DNA from: Flavobacterium azizsancarii | GTDB taxonomy: Bacteria > Bacteroidota > Bacteroidia > Flavobacteriales > Flavobacteriaceae | Direction of reading: 5' to 3' | Length of the DNA stretch: 52,168 nt | Assembly: GCF_027980145.1 (NCBI RefSeq) | Contig: NZ_JAMZNK010000040.1 | Location: 1 to 52,168, forward strand | Part shown: one piece after another, positions 33,220 through 41,565 of the stretch | Layout: every line of letters starts with the position of its first letter | Position numbering within the stretch: position 1 is the stretch's first letter | Notes under the pieces: model-generated | What the model was told of the DNA's origin: nothing | Seen by the model: only the letters and a program-made list of their open reading frames with translations | Database searches by the model: none | Program-made: the position numbers and the translations under genes

Positions 33220-33263
33220 ATAAAACTTAGCGATTTAGTATCTCAGCATCTTAGAACCTTACT
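33211..33263 (-). repeat. Inverted intergenic repeat, right copy
   Basis: Read on the minus strand, this copy gives AAGGTTCTAAGATGCTGAGA, then further CTAA-rich units, CGCTAAGTTTTA and ATCCTG. It matches the left copy at 32052-32100 in order and composition. It overlaps the stop codon of the preceding gene. Confidence 0.65.
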
Positions 33264-33612
33264 TATAATGATTTCGAAACCAAACTTTTTGCCACTCTCT
33301 TTTTAAAATCAAAAAAGAAACCTGTTCGGCAAGAATGACTAAATCAGAACCATCCAGTTTTTTGATTTCTTCTTCAGATACATCAATGATATAAAGGAGA
33401 TTCAGGTATTCAGCAAATTTGTACTGAATCATTCTGTATATTTTTTCGTGCAGCTGAATTTTTAATTCTTCAGGAGAAACACTTAGTGGGAAATCAATTC
33501 CTTCATTGGCTAAATTAAAGTCTTTATTAATTTGTTCAATCAGGCTCAGATATAAATTTTCTTTTTCGGCATCAGCCAATAAAAAATCGGTATTTTCAGG
33601 AATCGGAAACAT
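33259..33612 (-). CDS. Conserved-type hypothetical protein
   Basis: The 117-residue acidic, helical protein begins MFPIPENTDFLLADAEKENL and has no signal peptide, membrane segment or recognisable motif. Its helices include a regular heptad-like stretch (KIQLHEKIYRMIQYKFAEYL, near 51-70). A TAACTTTG -7 element (minus strand, 33634-33641) sits close upstream, inside the lacI-side intergenic DNA, so it has its own promoter. The function is unknown. Confidence 0.6.
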   Translation of the reverse strand: MFPIPENTDFLLADAEKENLYLSLIEQINKDFNLANEGIDFPLSVSPEELKIQLHEKIYRMIQYKFAEYLNLLYIIDVSEEEIKKLDGSDLVILAEQVSFLILKREWQKVWFRNHYK

Positions 33613-33652
33613 TGATGCTTTTTAAGATTGAGGCAAAGTTAAAACTAAAAAA

Positions 33653-34678
33653 TCATTTAACTGTTGATTCTCGTTCAATGATTCTTGTAGGAAGTTCAAT
33701 AATTTGATGTGTTACGGGACGATGTTCTTTTATGTCAACAATTTCATCAATTAAAAGCGAAACCGCCTGATGTCCCATTTCGAATCCGGGCTGATCTATC
33801 GTAGTTAATTTAGGAGAAATAACGGTACTCATAAACCAATTGCTAAACCCAAAAACAGCTACTTGTTCAGGCGTTTTTATTCCGGCTTCATTAAAGTATT
33901 TAATAATCCCGATGGCAACTAAATCAGTTATTGCAAAAATGGCATCGATATCCGGATTTTCGGTCATTATTTTTTGGGCATTTTCGTATCCGTCTTCAAA
34001 ATCAGTATTATTGTCGCAAACGTAAACCAGTTTCGAATCGTACTCAATTCCGTGCGCTTCGAGCGCTCTTTTATATCCTAAAAAGCGATCGATAGAATTC
34101 TGCGGAACGTACGAACCTCTAAAATGTGCAATCCTTTTATATCCTTTATTAATAAGGTAGGTAACGGCATCATACGCCGCTTTTGCATCATTAATAACGA
34201 CTTTCGAACAATCTACCCTTTTGGCAATTTTATCAAATAAAACAACGGGCGTTTTTTTTCGTATTGCTTCATTAATATGAGTGAAATCGTCAGTCTCATT
34301 CGAGAGTGACATTAAAACGCCGTCAACTCGTTTTTGAATTAATAAGGCAAGCTGTTTTTTCTCTAGTTCGTATTTTTCATTCGATTGTAATATAATGACC
34401 AGATATCCTCTTTTTTCGGCTTCTTCAAGAATTCCATTTAATACACTTGAAAAAAAATGATGAACGGTGGCCGGAATAATAACACCAATTGTTTTGGTTT
34501 CATTAGTTCGAAGATTTACCGCAACAGAATTTGGCATGTAGTTCATGGTTTCTGCCATTTCGATAACTCTGGCGCGCGTAGCTTTACTAATATCCGTATA
34601 TCCTTTTAAGGCTTTTGAAACCGTAGTAACCGAAATTCCTAATGCCGAGGCTATATCTATTAATTTTGTGTCATTCAT
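33653..34678 (-). CDS. LacI-family transcriptional regulator of the trehalose locus
   Basis: The 341-residue regulator has an N-terminal helix-turn-helix (KLIDIASALGISVTTVSKAL, residues 5-24) with a hinge helix near 47-60, followed by a periplasmic-binding-protein-like sugar domain (ETKTIGVIIPATVHHFFSSV onward, to about residue 335). It is divergent from a TonB receptor, MFS transporter and trehalase gene series. Two CG-centred palindromes lie in the 163-bp divergent region and are the likely operators. The effector is inferred to be trehalose or a derivative; it might also regulate its own gene. Confidence 0.92.
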   Translation of the reverse strand: MNDTKLIDIASALGISVTTVSKALKGYTDISKATRARVIEMAETMNYMPNSVAVNLRTNETKTIGVIIPATVHHFFSSVLNGILEEAEKRGYLVIILQSNEKYELEKKQLALLIQKRVDGVLMSLSNETDDFTHINEAIRKKTPVVLFDKIAKRVDCSKVVINDAKAAYDAVTYLINKGYKRIAHFRGSYVPQNSIDRFLGYKRALEAHGIEYDSKLVYVCDNNTDFEDGYENAQKIMTENPDIDAIFAITDLVAIGIIKYFNEAGIKTPEQVAVFGFSNWFMSTVISPKLTTIDQPGFEMGHQAVSLLIDEIVDIKEHRPVTHQIIELPTRIIERESTVK

Positions 34679-34724
34679 GAAATAAAAGTACTAAAAATAA
34701 ACTGCATTGATAAGTTTTTAAGTT

Positions 34725-34761
34725 CCGAAAACGTTTTAGGTCTTTTCGAAAACGTTTTCGA
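34725..34761. promoter_or_regulatory. Paired LacI-type operators
   Basis: Site 2 is a perfect 16-bp palindrome, TCGAAAACGTTTTCGA (34746-34761). Site 1 is CGAAAACGTTTT (34726-34737), with the same AAAACGTTTT core. Their centres are 21 bp apart, two helical turns, so two dimers would bind on one face. The central CG is typical of LacI/GalR-family operators. A TAAGTTTG -7 element of the receptor gene is at 34795-34802. Confidence 0.8.
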
Positions 34762-34841
34762 TTTTAATTTTCTATATTCCTTATAATTAGTTATTAAGTT
34801 TGACAGTTATAACCATAATTACTAACTAACCAAACAAAAAA

Positions 34842-37481
34842 ATGAAAAAGCTACACCAGTATTTAGGTACATTACTTTTAATGTTTTGCCTATTTTTTTT
34901 ACCAAATAACCTGTTTGCCCAAAATACCAATACAGTTTCAGGAAAAGTGCTCGACGATAGCGGAGTAACTGTTCCCGGAGCAAATGTATCGATTAAGGAA
35001 ACGGGAAAAAGCACTGTTACAAATGAAAACGGAGAATATTCTTTCTCGAATGTTACAGCCGGAACTTATACCATTATTGCGACGAATGTGGGATATAAAA
35101 CCTTCGAGAAAAAAATTGCAATAAAAGAAGGAGAATCTCTGGAGGTAAATTTACTTCTTGAAGGAGAATCACAAAGCTTAAAAGAAGTTGTTGTGACAGG
35201 ATCATCAACGCCAAGATCTAAACTGGAATCCAGTGTTGCAATTACAACAATGGGAGCAAAAGCAATCGAAGACAGAGCGCCATCTAGCACGGCAGCTTTA
35301 TTGCAGTCAATTCCGGGATTTGTTGTTGAAGCATCTGGAGGAGAAATAGGAAATAACCTTTTTGCAAGAGGAATTCCGTCTGCGGGAGCTTATGAATATG
35401 TACAAATTCAGGAAGACGGATTGCCGGTTTTTGAAGATGGGGCTTTGCAATTTGCAAACGCCGATACTTTTTACAGACTAGATGAAACGGTAAGTAAAAT
35501 GGAAGCCGTTCGTGGAGGTTCTGCATCTATTTTTGCTAATAACGCGCCTGGAGGAATCATCAATTTTATTTCTAAAACAGGTCAGAATGAATTTAAGGGA
35601 AGAGCAAAATTCACTACTTCAGATTACGGAATGTTCAGAACTGATCTTAATTTGTCAGGAGCTTTGATTCAGGATAAATTATTCTTTAATGTTGGAGGTT
35701 TTTACAGAGCTGATAATGGGGTAAGAAATACTGGTTTTACAGCAAATAAAGGAGGTCAGATAAAAGGAAATATTACCTATAAATTTGATGATGACGATTA
35801 TTTAAGAATTAACTTTAAACATCTGGACGACAGAAATGCCTTTTATTTACCAATTCCGCTAAAAAGTAATAACGGGAAAATTGAAGGAATCCCTGGATTT
35901 AATCCCAATTATGGAACATTGACTTCAGTAAATTTAAGTCGTTTGAATGTGCCTCAATATGGTGGCGGAACTTTTAGTGCTGATTTAGAAAATGGTTCTC
36001 ATCCCGTTATTAATTCAATTGGAGCGGAATTCAAAAAGAAAATATCAGAGAAAGTAACTTTCAAAAATTCTTTCAAAAACACCAATATCGATTTGGATTA
36101 TAATGCTATTTTTCCAAATGGAGGTCCGTGGACACAAGATGCTTATGCAACAAGCGTTCAAAATACAACGGTAAGTAATCTGACTTATTCTTATGTAGAT
36201 AACGGACAAAAGCTGGATCCAAACGCTTTGATCATGAGAGCTGATCTTTGGCATATCGAGAAAAAGATGAACAATTTTGCGAATAATTTCTCTTTCAATT
36301 TTGATTTAGATCCTGTAAAATTAACTGCCGGTTATTATTATTCTAATTGGAAATCAAGCCAATACTGGAATTGGAATTCTTATTTAGTTGGAGTTTCAGA
36401 CAATCCAAGATTATTAAACGTAAAAGACAATACGACCGGAGTAGATCATACCTGGAACGGTGTGGAAAGAATTACTTGGTTAGAAAGAGATGCGGAAACC
36501 AAAGGTCTTTTGAATGATATTTATGCTGATGCAGAAATTAAAGCGACAGATAATTTGATTTTCAACGCAGGTTTAAGATACAACAAAGACAAATATTCTG
36601 GTTATAGAGACAACGCAAGATTTTTTGCTGAAAATTTAGGAATTTTAGACAACAATACGGCTGATGATGCGGTGACAACAGTAAAAGGAAATCCGTATAC
36701 ATATTGGAGATATGATGTGAGCGAATGGTCGTATACTGCGGCGGCGAATTATAAATTTAATGACAAAATGGCTTCATATGCCCGTTACAGCCACGGTTTT
36801 AGATCACCAATCGAAGAGTCTTTTTATGATAATGCAGCTGATTTGAGCAAACTTCAAAATACTGAAGTAAATCAAATCGAATTAGGATATAAATATGCCA
36901 GTTCATTTTTCTCTGTAAACGCGAATTTATTTCACATGGGATTGAAAAACGTAGCTTTTACTGATATTCTATCTGACGGAAGTTCTGAAAATAAATTTGC
37001 TGATGTAAATAATATTGGACTTGAAGTAGAAACTAATGTGAGATATAGTATTGTAAAACTGAACTTTACATTTACCGTTCAAAAACCGGAATACGATAAT
37101 TTTACAGGTACAAATGCCGATGGTTCTGCTTTTAATTTCAACGGAAACACAGCTCGTAGAATCCCTAAGTTTTTCTGTAACCTAAGACCGGAAGTAGATA
37201 TTACAAAAGATCTTACGGCATATGTTCAGTTCTCTTATTATGATAAAAAATTTACGAATCAGGATAACAAACAAGTTTTGCCAGCTTACAAAGAAGTAGG
37301 AGCAGGTTTAAATTATACCTATAATAATCTTCGTTTTGCAGTAGATGCTTCGAACTTATTCAACGAAATTGGTTTGACAGAAGGAGATCCAAGACAAACC
37401 ACATCTGCAGCAAGTGATGTGTTTATGGCGAGACCTATTTTAGGACGTGCTTTTAGATTTTCGGTAGCGATTAATTTCTAA
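34842..37481 (+). CDS. TonB-dependent outer-membrane receptor, likely for trehalose or oligosaccharide
   Basis: The 879-residue receptor has a signal peptide (to about residue 26, FAQ) and a carboxypeptidase-D-regulatory-like domain (about 31-108, NTVSGKVLDDSGVTVPGANV). The plug domain (about 118-245) includes PSSTAALLQSIPGFVVEASG and EAVRGGSASIFANNAPGGII. A barrel follows, ending in GRAFRFSVAINF. No SusD partner is adjacent, so it is not a classical polysaccharide-utilisation pair. The LacI operators upstream and the MFS/trehalase genes downstream suggest transport of trehalose or an alpha-glucoside. The 555-bp repeat region that follows makes it uncertain whether it shares a transcript with the MFS gene. 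Confidence 0.88.
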   Translation: MKKLHQYLGTLLLMFCLFFLPNNLFAQNTNTVSGKVLDDSGVTVPGANVSIKETGKSTVTNENGEYSFSNVTAGTYTIIATNVGYKTFEKKIAIKEGESLEVNLLLEGESQSLKEVVVTGSSTPRSKLESSVAITTMGAKAIEDRAPSSTAALLQSIPGFVVEASGGEIGNNLFARGIPSAGAYEYVQIQEDGLPVFEDGALQFANADTFYRLDETVSKMEAVRGGSASIFANNAPGGIINFISKTGQNEFKGRAKFTTSDYGMFRTDLNLSGALIQDKLFFNVGGFYRADNGVRNTGFTANKGGQIKGNITYKFDDDDYLRINFKHLDDRNAFYLPIPLKSNNGKIEGIPGFNPNYGTLTSVNLSRLNVPQYGGGTFSADLENGSHPVINSIGAEFKKKISEKVTFKNSFKNTNIDLDYNAIFPNGGPWTQDAYATSVQNTTVSNLTYSYVDNGQKLDPNALIMRADLWHIEKKMNNFANNFSFNFDLDPVKLTAGYYYSNWKSSQYWNWNSYLVGVSDNPRLLNVKDNTTGVDHTWNGVERITWLERDAETKGLLNDIYADAEIKATDNLIFNAGLRYNKDKYSGYRDNARFFAENLGILDNNTADDAVTTVKGNPYTYWRYDVSEWSYTAAANYKFNDKMASYARYSHGFRSPIEESFYDNAADLSKLQNTEVNQIELGYKYASSFFSVNANLFHMGLKNVAFTDILSDGSSENKFADVNNIGLEVETNVRYSIVKLNFTFTVQKPEYDNFTGTNADGSAFNFNGNTARRIPKFFCNLRPEVDITKDLTAYVQFSYYDKKFTNQDNKQVLPAYKEVGAGLNYTYNNLRFAVDASNLFNEIGLTEGDPRQTTSAASDVFMARPILGRAFRFSVAINF

Positions 37482-37499
37482 ATTTATATATACGGTAAC

Positions 37500-37970
37500 G
37501 TAGAGGCGCACAGCAGTGCGTCTCCGCACCGTAAAGACATGCAGGAATTATTTTTAAATACTTAGAAATATAGAATTATTGAACTGAAAAAGGCGTTTCA
37601 CTTGCATTAATACATCCCGATAGCTATCGGGACTATGTGTGAGAAACGAGTTTCTTTTTGGTTTACTTTTTTTAAAATACATAAAATCTATGTTTCTATG
37701 TGTTTAATTAAATTTTTATCCATTACGCCAACAGGTTAAAATAATATATATACAGTTATTGTAGAGGCGCACAGCAGTGCGTCTCCGCACCGTAACCACA
37801 AAGTAATTATTTTTTAAACACATAGAAACATAGATTTTACAAACTCAAAAAAGGCATTTCATTTATTTAAAATTCATCCTGCGGTTTCAGAACTATGTGA
37901 AAGAAATGTATTTCTTTTTGCATTCTTTTTTAAACTATATAATCTATGTTTCTATGTGTTAAATAAATTT
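37500..37970. repeat. Tandem pair of about 261-bp intergenic repeats
   Basis: No gene is visible between 37482 and 38035. Two degenerate units start at 37500 and 37761. Each opens with the same 35-bp GC-rich sequence (37500-37534 and 37761-37795), which folds GAGGCGCAC against GTGCGTCTC around AGCA. Each unit then has related text: GGCGTTTCAC or GGCATTTCAT, then GTTTCTTTTT or ATTTCTTTTT, and ends with TCTATGTTTCTATGTGTT. In unit 2, ACACATAGAAACATAGATT is also inverted within the unit. Unit 1 contains the palindrome CCCGATAGCTATCGGG (37616-37631). Confidence 0.8.
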
Positions 37971-38035
37971 TAGTCATTGCATAATATCCATTTACAGCAG
38001 CGTGCATAATATGCATTAAAAACAAATCCGGAAAA

Positions 38036-39256
38036 ATGAAAAACCTAGGAATCAAAATCTCTCTTTATCTCAATTATTTTGTCTTTGCTATTTTATTGAA
38101 TAGTGTAGGCATTGTGATTTTAAAATCGCAGAAAAATTACGGGGTAGATGAAGTTCAGGCCAGTATTCTGGAAGCTTTTAAAGACATGCCTATTGCTATT
38201 GTATCTTTTTTTATAGCCTCTTTTTTACCAAGAATAGGCTATAGAAAATCGATGCTTATAGGTTTGGCATTGGTTACTTTGGCTTGTATTTCTATGTATT
38301 TTGGAAACTCTTTTGACAATGCCAAGGTTCTTTTTGCAACCGTTGGAGTTTCATTTGCCTTAATCAAAGTTTCTGTTTATTCACTGATAGGAACCGTGAC
38401 CGAAACCAAGAAAGATCACAATGCTTTAATGAGCAGTATCGAAGGTTTTTTTATGGTGGGGATTGCATTGGCTTATTTTTTATTTCCGGCTTTTAATAAC
38501 GAAAACGATCCTAATTCATGGTTGAACGTATATTGGTTCTTGGCAGCATTATCATTCCTGTCATTTCTGTTTTTATTTTTTGTAAAATTCAAAGAACCCG
38601 AGGTTTCAGCAGGAGCAAATCTCAAAGATGATTTCATGCAAATGTTCAGATTAATGGCAAAATTGCTTACCGTTATTTTTGTTATTAGTGTCTTCTTGTT
38701 TGTCATGATCGAACAGGGAATCCTTTCCTGGCTGCCAACATTCAATACAAAAGTGCTTCATTTACCGGAGAATATCAGTATTATGATGGCCAGTATTTTG
38801 GCTATTTCATTGGCTATCGGAAGAATGATTGCAGGAATTGTGACAAAAAAAATAAATTGGATCTGGGTATTAAGTTTCTGTATCTTTTCTGCCATGCTGA
38901 TTGTCGTTTTTGTACTTCCAAAAACAGTCGGGTTAGAAGTTAAGACTATCAATACACTTTCAGATATCCCATTAATTGGTTTTGCATTCCCATTAATCGG
39001 ATTGTTTATTGCGCCCATTTATCCTTTATTGAATTCGATTGTACTAAGTGCTTTACCAAAGAATCTACAAAGTTCAATGACCGGATTAATTGTAATTTTC
39101 TCTGCGCTTGGTGGCACATTAGGCTCCAGGATAACAGGCTGGCTGTTTAAAAATGAAGGGCCGGAAAAAGCCTTTTACTTTACTTTAATTCCAATGTCTT
39201 TATTATTAATATCCTTTTTTATTCTCAAAAAAATAACTGCAAAAGATGAAATTTAA
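38036..39256 (+). CDS. MFS sugar transporter (likely trehalose uptake)
   Basis: The 406-residue protein is hydrophobic with about 12 transmembrane helices and a charged central loop (near 180-205: FKEPEVSAGANLKDDFMQMF). It is in the major facilitator superfamily, resembling FucP/GluP-like or nucleoside-type sugar porters. The trehalase start codon overlaps its last 11 nt, so the two are translationally coupled and the substrate is probably the trehalase substrate. The promoter is not clear; a TGCATAATATGCA palindrome lies at 38003-38015. Confidence 0.85.
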   Translation: MKNLGIKISLYLNYFVFAILLNSVGIVILKSQKNYGVDEVQASILEAFKDMPIAIVSFFIASFLPRIGYRKSMLIGLALVTLACISMYFGNSFDNAKVLFATVGVSFALIKVSVYSLIGTVTETKKDHNALMSSIEGFFMVGIALAYFLFPAFNNENDPNSWLNVYWFLAALSFLSFLFLFFVKFKEPEVSAGANLKDDFMQMFRLMAKLLTVIFVISVFLFVMIEQGILSWLPTFNTKVLHLPENISIMMASILAISLAIGRMIAGIVTKKINWIWVLSFCIFSAMLIVVFVLPKTVGLEVKTINTLSDIPLIGFAFPLIGLFIAPIYPLLNSIVLSALPKNLQSSMTGLIVIFSALGGTLGSRITGWLFKNEGPEKAFYFTLIPMSLLLISFFILKKITAKDEI

Positions 39257-41111
39257 ATTACATATAACCCAAACGATCGAAAAATTATTAGCTCAGGAAG
39301 ATACTGATGGCGATAAAAAAATAACCATTGATGACAATGGTCCAAAAAAGTTTTTACTGAATGATGAAAACGGAAATTCGGCGCTGATTGAAGGTACTTA
39401 TCAGCTTTCTAATTTATTGCAGGAATTGGCTTTGGCTAAAAAAAACAAGACAGAATTTGCTGAAATTGCACTGGATCAAATTACAGAAGATCCGGTAAAA
39501 AGAATCTCAGGAAAAATAAAAAATCTGTATTGGAAAGGTTTGACCCGAACTATTGATGCCGATGGGGTGAAGAAAATTCTGGAAGATAATAAGATCGAAA
39601 ATGAATTGGCTTATTTATACGTGCCTTTTGGAGATGAAATAGTTTTCGATTATTTCAAGAAATTAGAAGCCGTAACTCCAAAGTTGAAAGTGGTGCAGAT
39701 GCCTAAAAATATTTCGCCGGAATATGTTTTATCTCTCAATAAAAAACCGGGGATTTTGGCATTGGCACTTCAAATTAAAAACAATGAAATTTCAGGCGTT
39801 CCGTTTGTAGTTCCAGGCGGAAGATTCAACGAAATGTACGGTTGGGACAGTTATTTTATTGCCAAAGGACTTTTGATAGATGATAAAACAGAACTTGCTT
39901 TAGGTATTGCTGAAAATTTTAAATACCAGATTGATCATTACGGAAAAATACTAAATGCGAACCGTAGTTATTATTTGACCCGTACACAACCACCGCTTTA
40001 TACATCACTAATTAGAGATGTTTTAGAAAAGTCGAATCCTGATATTTTCTGGATCGAAAGACATTTAAAAACGGCTATAAAAGAATACCACACCGTTTGG
40101 ATGGAAGAAGGGAAACGTCTTACAGCAAATGGATTAAATCGTTATAAAGCTGAAGGAATTGGACTTCCGTTTGAGGTTGAAGAAGGGCATTTTGATGATA
40201 TTCTGGAGCAATATGCACCAAAGTATAATTTGTCTACTCGCGAATTTGAAAAGAAATATCTCGAAAGAGAAGTGGTTGATGAGGAGCTTGATAAGTACTT
40301 TATACACGATCGCAGCATGCGCGAAAGTGGTCACGACACTACGAATCGATTAGTAGGTATTTGTGCCAATTTAAATACTGTTGCCATCAATAGTTTGCTT
40401 TATAAATATGAAACTGATATTGCGTTTCTGATTGAAAAATACTTTAAAAATGAATTTCAATATTTTGAGGATAAATCTTTCTCCAGTGAATATTGGCTTT
40501 CGAAAGCGGCTTCGAGAAAAGAAAAAATCAACAAACTGTGTTGGAATGAGGAATCCGGCTGTTATCTCGACTACGATTTTGTAAACGAAAAACAGCATTT
40601 ATTTGAGGCAGCTCCAACATTTTATCCGCTTTGGGCAAAAATAAGTACGCAGGAACAAGCAGAAATTCTGGTCAAAAAAACACTGCCAAGATTTAAAATG
40701 AAAGGAGGAATTGCAGGCTGTACCAAAGAATCAATTGCTGATGTTGACGAAAATGCACCAATCAGACAATGGGATTATCCGTTTGGCTGGGCACCGCATC
40801 AAATGCTTTTATGGGAAGGTTTACTCAATTATAATTTTAATGAAGAAGCACAGGAAATGGTCTATCGCTGGCTTTGGCTGATTACCAGAAATGCGGTTGA
40901 TTATAACGGAACCATTCCGGAGAAGTTTGATCTATCGATAAGTTCACACAAAATTCTGGCAGAATACGGAAACGTAGGAACTGAGTTTGATTATATCACC
41001 GAAGAAGGTTTTGGCTGGATGAACGCTTCTTATCAATACGGATTAACGATTATAGAAGATAATCTAAAACAAAAATTATCAGATTTAGTTGATCCTGATG
41101 ATTTGTTTTAA
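39246..41111 (+). CDS. Cytosolic trehalase, GH37, with fungal-type calcium loop
   Basis: Trehalase hydrolyses trehalose to two glucose molecules. The 621-residue protein has both GH37 signatures: PGGRFNEMYGWDSY (near 190-203) and QWDYPFGWAPHQ (near 508-519). The likely catalytic acid is in RESGHDTTNRL (Asp near 363) and the base in GTIPEKFDL (Glu near 559). It has no signal peptide, unlike periplasmic TreA, so it is cytosolic. Residues 19-30 (DTDGDKKITIDD, followed by NGPKKFLL) form an EF-hand-like loop resembling the calcium-binding motif of yeast neutral trehalase Nth1. The start overlaps the MFS gene by 11 nt. Confidence 0.93.
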   Translation: MKFKLHITQTIEKLLAQEDTDGDKKITIDDNGPKKFLLNDENGNSALIEGTYQLSNLLQELALAKKNKTEFAEIALDQITEDPVKRISGKIKNLYWKGLTRTIDADGVKKILEDNKIENELAYLYVPFGDEIVFDYFKKLEAVTPKLKVVQMPKNISPEYVLSLNKKPGILALALQIKNNEISGVPFVVPGGRFNEMYGWDSYFIAKGLLIDDKTELALGIAENFKYQIDHYGKILNANRSYYLTRTQPPLYTSLIRDVLEKSNPDIFWIERHLKTAIKEYHTVWMEEGKRLTANGLNRYKAEGIGLPFEVEEGHFDDILEQYAPKYNLSTREFEKKYLEREVVDEELDKYFIHDRSMRESGHDTTNRLVGICANLNTVAINSLLYKYETDIAFLIEKYFKNEFQYFEDKSFSSEYWLSKAASRKEKINKLCWNEESGCYLDYDFVNEKQHLFEAAPTFYPLWAKISTQEQAEILVKKTLPRFKMKGGIAGCTKESIADVDENAPIRQWDYPFGWAPHQMLLWEGLLNYNFNEEAQEMVYRWLWLITRNAVDYNGTIPEKFDLSISSHKILAEYGNVGTEFDYITEEGFGWMNASYQYGLTIIEDNLKQKLSDLVDPDDLF

Positions 41112-41114
41112 TTA

Positions 41115-41178
41115 GCCTTCGACTCCGTTCAGGATGACACTAGTGATGTCTGGCTGAGCGGAGTCGAAGCCCTTTTTT
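41115..41178 (+). terminator. REP-like hairpin and terminator after the trehalase gene
   Basis: The arms CTTCGACTCCGTTCAG (41117-41132) and CTGAGCGGAGTCGAAG (41154-41169) form a 16-bp stem with one wobble. GACA and TGTC pair further in, and a T run follows. It starts 4 nt after the trehalase stop codon. A second copy at 41499-41556 has the same orientation, so the element is also a repeat family member. Confidence 0.75.
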
Positions 41179-41194
41179 GAGTGTCGAAAATGAC

Positions 41195-41487
41195 AAACCT
41201 AACAGGTTTTTAAAACCTGTTAGGTTTACTATGCGCAAAAAAAACAGCCACAGATTAAAGGATTTCAAGGATTAAATCAGTGGAAATCTTTTAATCTGTG
41301 GTTTAGATTTTATTTGTATTTAAGTTCTGTGCCAAACCTAATAGGTTTACTATGCGCAAAAAAACAGCCACAGATTAAAGGATTTCAAGGATTTAATCTG
41401 TGAAAATCTTTTAATCTGTGGCTTAAATTTTAGTTGTATTTAAGTTCTGTGTCAAACCTAACAGGTTTTAAAAACCTGTCGGGTTTA
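41195..41487. repeat. 121-bp tandem repeat with flanking hairpins
   Basis: Two direct copies of 121 bp run from 41221 and from 41342 (TAGGTTTACTATGCGC at both starts). Each contains CCACAGATTAAAGGATTTC facing GAAATCTTTTAATCTGTGG or a close variant, an internal inverted repeat. On the left is a 16-bp hairpin, AAACCTAACAGGTTTT (41195-41210) and AAAACCTGTTAGGTTT (41212-41227). A degenerate copy of that hairpin closes the right end (41454-41487). No gene is present between 41112 and 41565. Confidence 0.8.
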
Positions 41488-41498
41488 TTTTTTTATAA

Positions 41499-41556
41499 GC
41501 CTTCGACTTCGCTCAGGATGACACTGGTGATGTCTGGCTGAGCGGAGTCGAAACCC
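41499..41556. repeat. Second REP-like hairpin copy
   Basis: CTTCGACTTCGCTCAG (41501-41516) pairs with CTGAGCGGAGTCGAA (41538-41552). It has the same orientation and interior as the copy at 41115-41171 (GGATGACACTGGTGATGTCTGG here). It lies just beyond the stop codon of the minus-strand polyprenyl synthase gene but lacks a U run on that strand. Confidence 0.75.
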
Positions 41557-41565
41557 TTTTGAAAA

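Noticed and set aside
32052..33263. The inverted repeats considered as ends of an insertion sequence.
   Set aside because: No transposase is encoded between them, no target duplication is visible and the repeats are degenerate words seen elsewhere in such genomes. They are reported only as repeats.
34842..37481. The receptor considered as the SusC member of a SusCD polysaccharide locus.
   Set aside because: No SusD-like lipoprotein or extracellular glycoside hydrolase is adjacent; the neighbours are a repeat region, an MFS permease and a cytosolic trehalase.
37500..37795. Two identical 35-bp sequences resembling CRISPR repeats.
   Set aside because: There are only two copies, they are 261 bp apart and the intervening DNA is itself repeated. 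No cas gene is present.
41221..41461. Tandem 121-bp units considered as a CRISPR array or a duplicated gene.
   Set aside because: The units have no constant spacer structure and no open reading frame; internal inverted repeats indicate intergenic elements.
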